In this document: positions 59,953 to 64,000 of the stretch, in pieces
Numbering within the stretch: position 1 is the first letter of the stretch
Layout of the letters: each line of letters starts with the position of its first letter
From: Niastella vici
GTDB lineage: Bacteria > Bacteroidota > Bacteroidia > Chitinophagales > Chitinophagaceae
Length of the DNA stretch: 64,000 nucleotides
Direction: 5' to 3'
NCBI RefSeq assembly: GCF_002077945.1
Contig: NZ_LVYD01000042.1
Span: forward strand, 124,001 to 188,000
The notes under the pieces: generated by a model
What the model was told of the DNA's origin: nothing
The model's input: only the letters and a program-made list of their open reading frames with translations
Databases searched by the model: none
Translations under genes and position numbers: made by a program

Positions 59953-61466
59953 TACGCCAATACTTTTTTGGTCTGATGTGTTTTAATTGTATTTATAACA
60001 CCGGATTCCAGCAACGAAGCCATATTATCTTTTACTGCCTGGGCAAAACCGGGGATGGCACTCAGATCGGCTCCCCACAGGTTGGTATCGGCCAACACTT
60101 CATCGGCCAGTTGCGCCGGTTCCAGCTTGCTCCATTTTTCAAAGAAATAGGCGGCGAAATCGTCCTGAATATGGTATTCTTTACCTTGCCATTCGCCGTA
60201 AAATTTATCCTGTTTCTTATTTACGGGCTTCAAAAATAACAGATAAGCAGCAAATCCCAGAGCAATATTCTCAGGCACCGCATTTATCCGCTCTGCATAT
60301 TTCAGGATCACGGGCACATTACGCATCTTCATTTTTGAAGTATACTGCATGGTAATGTTGATCCAGTGATGTTCAATATTCGGGTTGGCGAAACGGTCTA
60401 ATACTTTTTGACCAAACGATTGGGACACGCCATTTTCTACATTGTAAGGAATGCCGGTGGCTATTTCATTTAACATCAGCCGGCTGATAAATGTTTGCAT
60501 CCCGGCATCGTCCATAGCCTGTTTTACGGTTCCAAAACCGGCCAGGTAGGCCAATCCGCACGACAATGTATGTGTACCATTGAGCATACGTAGCTTCAAT
60601 TCCCTGAACAGGTTGATATTGGGGGCAATTACCACGCCTTCGTCAACCGAGGCAAAAGTAAGAACCGATTTAATGTGCTCGCCGCCCTCGATAGCCCAAA
60701 GCCGGTATACCTCTGACATGATGAGCAGCTCATCTTTATAGCCGTATTGTTTTTCCAGTTGTTCGCGAATGGCGCTGTCGGGTTTACCGGGTACAATGCG
60801 GTCGACCAGGGAGCTGCAGAAATAGTTGCAGTTCTCGAGCCATTGAATGAAGGTATCGTCGAGGCCGTTGAGGTGGGCCAGCTCCAGCACGATGGATTCC
60901 AGTTTTTTACCGTTATCGGGGATCAGCTCGGTAGGTACTATGACCATACCGCTTTGGCGGCTGCCGTCGAAAGCCTTGTAGCGTTCCAACAAAAACGCCA
61001 GCAATTTACCGGGGTAAGAAACCGGCGGCAGGCGGTGGATATCATCCTGCACCAGCTGAATGCCCACTTCGGTGGTATTTGAAATGATGATCTGCATATT
61101 GGGATTATGCGCACATTGCAAGATCTCGCTCCACTCATCTTTTGCGCTCAATACGCGGCTGATAGAAGAATTAACGATGTTCTCTTCCACTTTTTTTCCG
61201 CCTTCCAAACCACGAACGCATAAAGTATACAAGCCATCCTGTTTATCGAATGCAGAAGAATCGCTGTCGGTTGATTTTACCACTACCACCCGGCCATTGA
61301 ACACGCCCTGGCGGTTGGCCTTGTCAATAAAATAATCGGGTAACCCACGTAATAGCACGCCTGTGCCAAACTGCAATACTTTTTCAGGAAGTTCAAAAAC
61401 TGTTTCAGCAGGCGTTGCTATATCCTGCGCACTGATATTTTTCAGGTTGTACCTCGAGAGGATCAT
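59952..61466 (-). CDS. uxaB: Tagaturonate reductase
   Basis: Cytoplasmic NADH-dependent dehydrogenase of 504 residues in the mannitol/polyol dehydrogenase family, reducing tagaturonate to altronate. The N-terminal nucleotide-binding region is VLQFGTGVLLRGLPDYFIDK with RVVVVKSTDSDS; NCNYFCSSLVDRIVPGKPD and the helical C-terminal domain with KLRMLNGTHTLSCGLAYLAG contain the catalytic lysine/His region typical of the family. A fructuronate reductase (UxuB) role is possible but UxaA next door favours the galacturonate branch. It is the first gene of the catabolic core; a 164-bp gap precedes it, where a promoter may lie. Confidence 0.93.
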   Translation of the reverse strand: MILSRYNLKNISAQDIATPAETVFELPEKVLQFGTGVLLRGLPDYFIDKANRQGVFNGRVVVVKSTDSDSSAFDKQDGLYTLCVRGLEGGKKVEENIVNSSISRVLSAKDEWSEILQCAHNPNMQIIISNTTEVGIQLVQDDIHRLPPVSYPGKLLAFLLERYKAFDGSRQSGMVIVPTELIPDNGKKLESIVLELAHLNGLDDTFIQWLENCNYFCSSLVDRIVPGKPDSAIREQLEKQYGYKDELLIMSEVYRLWAIEGGEHIKSVLTFASVDEGVVIAPNINLFRELKLRMLNGTHTLSCGLAYLAGFGTVKQAMDDAGMQTFISRLMLNEIATGIPYNVENGVSQSFGQKVLDRFANPNIEHHWINITMQYTSKMKMRNVPVILKYAERINAVPENIALGFAAYLLFLKPVNKKQDKFYGEWQGKEYHIQDDFAAYFFEKWSKLEPAQLADEVLADTNLWGADLSAIPGFAQAVKDNMASLLESGVINTIKTHQTKKVLA

Positions 61467-61630
61467 ACTCTACGCGTTTAAGTTTTTAATAATCAATTTA
61501 TGACCGTTGTTTGTTTTAGGATCGGCCAATTATGCAATATCTGTTGTATTCCATTAATTTCTATCCTGCACTGACCTTGTTCACATGCTATTAACCACGC
61601 TCATTGTGATGACAACCAGCGGCTAATATA

Positions 61631-63571
61631 TTATTTCCGTGTTCCCTGCTGCAATAACCATTTGGCCAGTTCGTAAGCTGCCTTGGCATTTTCATACTCG
61701 GCCGGTATTTTACGGCCATCGGTATATTCATTGTACAGCCAGGGATCGCCTACGGCAAATACAGCTCCTTTACCATATTTGGCTACCGCCATTATTACGT
61801 CATTATCCACTTTAACCAACGGTTTGGCCGGGGCCTTTGTTTCAATGATGCTGATCTCCTTCAAATAGGTCTTTTTGGTTTGTTTGAAGATCTCGTTGCC
61901 GGGCTGAATGGGTACGGCGCCGGTTTCGTATTGATTGCCCTGCACAAAATTGCGGCCCCGGTTGCTGAAATTGATACCAAATGCATTGGCCAGCTTATTA
62001 AAATGGGCCAGGTCGCAATTTACGCTGTCGTTCGCCATCAAGACCAGCACACCACCTTTTTGCACCCAGGCGCTAATGGCCTTTACATGGGTTTCATCCA
62101 CGTAATTGGGGTTCTTGTTATCATGTAAGTTATCAGGGTCGGCAATGATGTATACATCGGTTTTAGCCAGGTTGCCGGCAGTAGGTGCGGCTTCAAGGGT
62201 ATTGAGCGTTGCACCGTAACTGCTGAACGCCCCGCCCAGGAAACTGAACCCGTTATAGCTCATTTCGTTCCAGGTATAATGCGTGGGGTACTGAAACCCG
62301 TTCAGGTTCTTTTTGTCTTCGTGGTTGAAATAATAATCAACCGTAACGGTTTTGCCTTTACCGGGCATTTCGGCGGGCAGGTTCTCCATTTCAGCACCTG
62401 CCAGCAGGTAAGCGCCTATCCCCTTCCAGTCGTTCACGATAACCGGTTCGCTCATATAGTAGGCAAAGCTGCCATCGCGGTAGGGATTGCCACCAAGGCC
62501 GGACACTTTTACGGTTCCCTTCAATTGTACCTGTCCTTCTGCATTCTTATCAACAAAGGTCTTCAAAATGCCTTCGTATCCCTTTTTGGCATTTGCCCAA
62601 TAAGTAGCAGGCAGATACCCTTTTCTGATGCCTTTTGCGATGGTATACACCAGCATACTGGAAGCCGATGCTTCGAGGTAGTTTTTTGGGGTAGAAGGCA
62701 TATCCACTATATCGTACCACAAGCCGGTTTTGGCGTCCTGTACTTTTGTTACGGCTTTGGTGAACCGGTTCAGGATAGCGATAATGGTATCGCGGCCGGG
62801 GTGATTGGCGGGAAAATAATCCAGCGCATCAACCATGGCCATACCGTACCAGCCTAATGCACGCGCCCAGAAAAGGGGCGAAGTACCGGTTTGTTTGTTA
62901 GCCCATTTTTGTTCTTTCGATTCATCGTACCCATGGTACAGCAACCCTGTTTTGGGGTCGCGGGCATGCCGCTCAATTGAAGCGAACTGCCGGGTAATGT
63001 CGTTGAAGGCGGAATCTTCCCCAAACAACATGGCATATTCTGCATAAAAAGGCTGGCCCATATACAAACCATCGAGCCATACCTGCCAGGGGTATACTTT
63101 TTTATGCCAGAAGCTGCCTTCTTTGGTGCGGGGGTGATTTTTTAACTGGCTGCGCAACAGGTCGGCGGCCTTTTTATATTTGGCCTTTTCGGTTACGCGG
63201 TACAACAGCAATACATTTTTACCATTGTTTACATGGTCAATATTAAATTCGTCGGGTTCATATCCTCTTATATTGCCATCCTCATCGACCCAGGCATCAA
63301 TGCTTTTCTGAATATATTTGAAATAACTGGCGTCGCCGGTGGCATACCATAATGCTTCCATACCCTTACATACCACCCCCATATCATAGCTCCATTTGGC
63401 GGGCTTTTTGGCCAGCGAATCGTTCCACCAGCTCATCACCGAGGCGGCCATACCCTGCGACCAGTTTTCTTTACCTGCCGGCACTACACCGGGCATGGAT
63501 ATACCCTGCTGGGCGAAAGTGTTAAGTGAAACAGTTGTACATATAGCAATCAAAGCGCGTGAAAACTTCAT
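61631..63571 (-). CDS. GH105 unsaturated rhamnogalacturonyl hydrolase with extra C-terminal domain
   Basis: Secreted/periplasmic enzyme of 646 residues with signal peptide MKFSRALIAICTTVSLNTFA (then QQG). Residues ~35-385 form the alpha/alpha-barrel of GH88/GH105 (YDMGVVCKGMEALWYATGD; FNIDHVNNGKNVLLLYR; WARALGWYGMAMVDAL; KNYLEASASSMLVYTIAKG), which removes the unsaturated uronic acid left by pectate or rhamnogalacturonan lyases. Residues ~400-640 form an additional domain resembling DUF4350/glutamine-amidotransferase-like folds (DVYIIADPDNLHDNKNPNYV; GGVLVLMANDSVNC; GKGAVFAVGDPWLYNEY). It fits directly with the galacturonate operon downstream. Confidence 0.9.
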   Translation of the reverse strand: MKFSRALIAICTTVSLNTFAQQGISMPGVVPAGKENWSQGMAASVMSWWNDSLAKKPAKWSYDMGVVCKGMEALWYATGDASYFKYIQKSIDAWVDEDGNIRGYEPDEFNIDHVNNGKNVLLLYRVTEKAKYKKAADLLRSQLKNHPRTKEGSFWHKKVYPWQVWLDGLYMGQPFYAEYAMLFGEDSAFNDITRQFASIERHARDPKTGLLYHGYDESKEQKWANKQTGTSPLFWARALGWYGMAMVDALDYFPANHPGRDTIIAILNRFTKAVTKVQDAKTGLWYDIVDMPSTPKNYLEASASSMLVYTIAKGIRKGYLPATYWANAKKGYEGILKTFVDKNAEGQVQLKGTVKVSGLGGNPYRDGSFAYYMSEPVIVNDWKGIGAYLLAGAEMENLPAEMPGKGKTVTVDYYFNHEDKKNLNGFQYPTHYTWNEMSYNGFSFLGGAFSSYGATLNTLEAAPTAGNLAKTDVYIIADPDNLHDNKNPNYVDETHVKAISAWVQKGGVLVLMANDSVNCDLAHFNKLANAFGINFSNRGRNFVQGNQYETGAVPIQPGNEIFKQTKKTYLKEISIIETKAPAKPLVKVDNDVIMAVAKYGKGAVFAVGDPWLYNEYTDGRKIPAEYENAKAAYELAKWLLQQGTRK

Positions 63572-63584
63572 GATAGAATTTTTT

Positions 63585-63652
63585 GTTTCCGGTTTCAGGT
63601 TCCAGGTTGCAAGTTACAAGTACCCTGTAACCTGAAACCTGCTACCTGTAAC
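63585..63652. repeat. Word-type inverted repeat (CAGGTTACC words)
   Basis: GTTTCCGGTTTCAGGTTCCA with GGTTGCAAGTTAC (63585-63618) faces CTGTAACCTGAAACCTGCTA and CCTGTAACGG (63624-63652). The loop is only a few nucleotides. It separates the GH105 gene from the GH28 gene and uses the same word as the repeats around lpxB. Confidence 0.75.
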
Positions 63653-63680
63653 GGCCGTTTATTTACTTAATGCCTGTTTT

Positions 63681-64000
63681 TTATTTTATAGTAACATTTT
63701 GCTCTGATGCTCCAAACTCATATTGGACCTTTTCTTTGGCTTTTGAGGCATCGGTATTAAGGATATTGATATTTTTCGTTCTATCGCCAGCTACCCGGAA
63801 TAATAATTCCGAATTATTTTTATATTCCAGCTTATCAAAGGTGAGATGGTCGCTGTTGATGATATCAACCACCGGATTGGTTTGCTTGCTCAGTATTTTG
63901 ATATTTTTAAAGGTAATACCCGATGCTTCCTGGCAATCGATGCCTTTATCGGCCTGCAATACCATGTTCTCGAGGCGAACATCTTTTACATGCATTTCGG
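63681..64000 (-). CDS. Polygalacturonase-like GH28 protein, C-terminal part
   Basis: The gene runs past the right edge of the window; only the last ~106 codons are seen. The visible part is a right-handed beta-helix repeat (HVKDVRLENMVLQADKGIDC, ASGITFKNIKILSKQTNPVV, INSDHLTFDKLEYKN), as found at the C-terminus of GH28 pectinases in Bacteroidetes. Catalytic aspartates would lie outside the window. Its place at the head of a GH105-uxaBAC cluster supports a pectin-degrading role. The start codon is not in the window. Confidence 0.65.
   Translation of the reverse strand, partial: EMHVKDVRLENMVLQADKGIDCQEASGITFKNIKILSKQTNPVVDIINSDHLTFDKLEYKNNSELLFRVAGDRTKNINILNTDASKAKEKVQYEFGASEQNVTIK

Overview
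The window looks like a chromosomal segment of a Bacteroidetes bacterium of the Chitinophagaceae type (Niastella/Chitinophaga-like). The evidence is four large secreted proteins, of which all four end in type IX secretion (T9SS) type A sorting domains, an OmpA protein with thrombospondin type 3 repeats, -7 promoter elements resembling TAnnTTTG, few Shine-Dalgarno sequences, a clade II (Sec/lipoprotein) nitrous oxide reductase, and small proteins typical of that phylum. No IS element, prophage, tRNA, rRNA or CRISPR array was found.

Layout. 0.3-1.2 kb: an AraC regulator with a repeat-containing upstream region. 1.5-17.4 kb: secreted/adhesin-like T9SS cargo, including two paralogous giant repeat proteins that share an upstream promoter element. 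17.9-20.9 kb: OmpA-type envelope protein and a DUF4136 lipoprotein. 21.8-25.1 kb: a split phosphorelay (hybrid histidine kinase facing an Hpt-LytTR pair). 25.1-26.4 kb: a 1.3-kb gap that looks like two small-RNA-type transcription units. 26.4-32 kb: housekeeping genes on the minus strand (MBL/beta-CASP protein, DUF4442, lysA, scpB, atpG). 32.3-38.5 kb: plus-strand genes (SDR, surE, a small membrane protein, lpxB, a large zinc protease). 39.8-46.7 kb: a nitrous oxide reduction operon (cytochrome c, nosZ, membrane-nosL fusion, nosD, nosF, nosY, group III truncated globin) facing a Crp/Fnr regulator, with a Crp-type palindrome between them. 47.7-53.4 kb: stress-ferritin-like protein, MFS permease, ClC channel, a beta-barrel protein with a decayed second copy, and a zinc-ribbon protein. 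53.7-64 kb: a pectin/galacturonate catabolic cluster (GH28 fragment, GH105, uxaB, uxaA, uxaC, kdgK, kdgA, hexuronate MFS transporter).

How the genes work together. The last cluster encodes a complete route: secreted pectin-degrading enzymes release uronates, the MFS protein imports them, and UxaC-UxaB-UxaA-KdgK-KdgA convert galacturonate to pyruvate and glyceraldehyde-3-phosphate. The nos operon encodes the enzyme, a c-type cytochrome probable electron donor, the NosL/D/F/Y copper-site maturation system and an NO-handling globin, probably switched by the adjacent Crp/Fnr protein.

The least-explained content is between genes: (i) dispersed inverted repeats built from short repeated words, with the same words recurring at unlinked gaps; (ii) a 21-bp-period tandem array at 14.25-14.48 kb; (iii) three plus-strand stretches with promoter-like and terminator elements but no gene; (iv) a GC hairpin family of the CCCGA...TCGGG type used as terminators. 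All functional names rest on motif and family recognition by eye; no database search was run.
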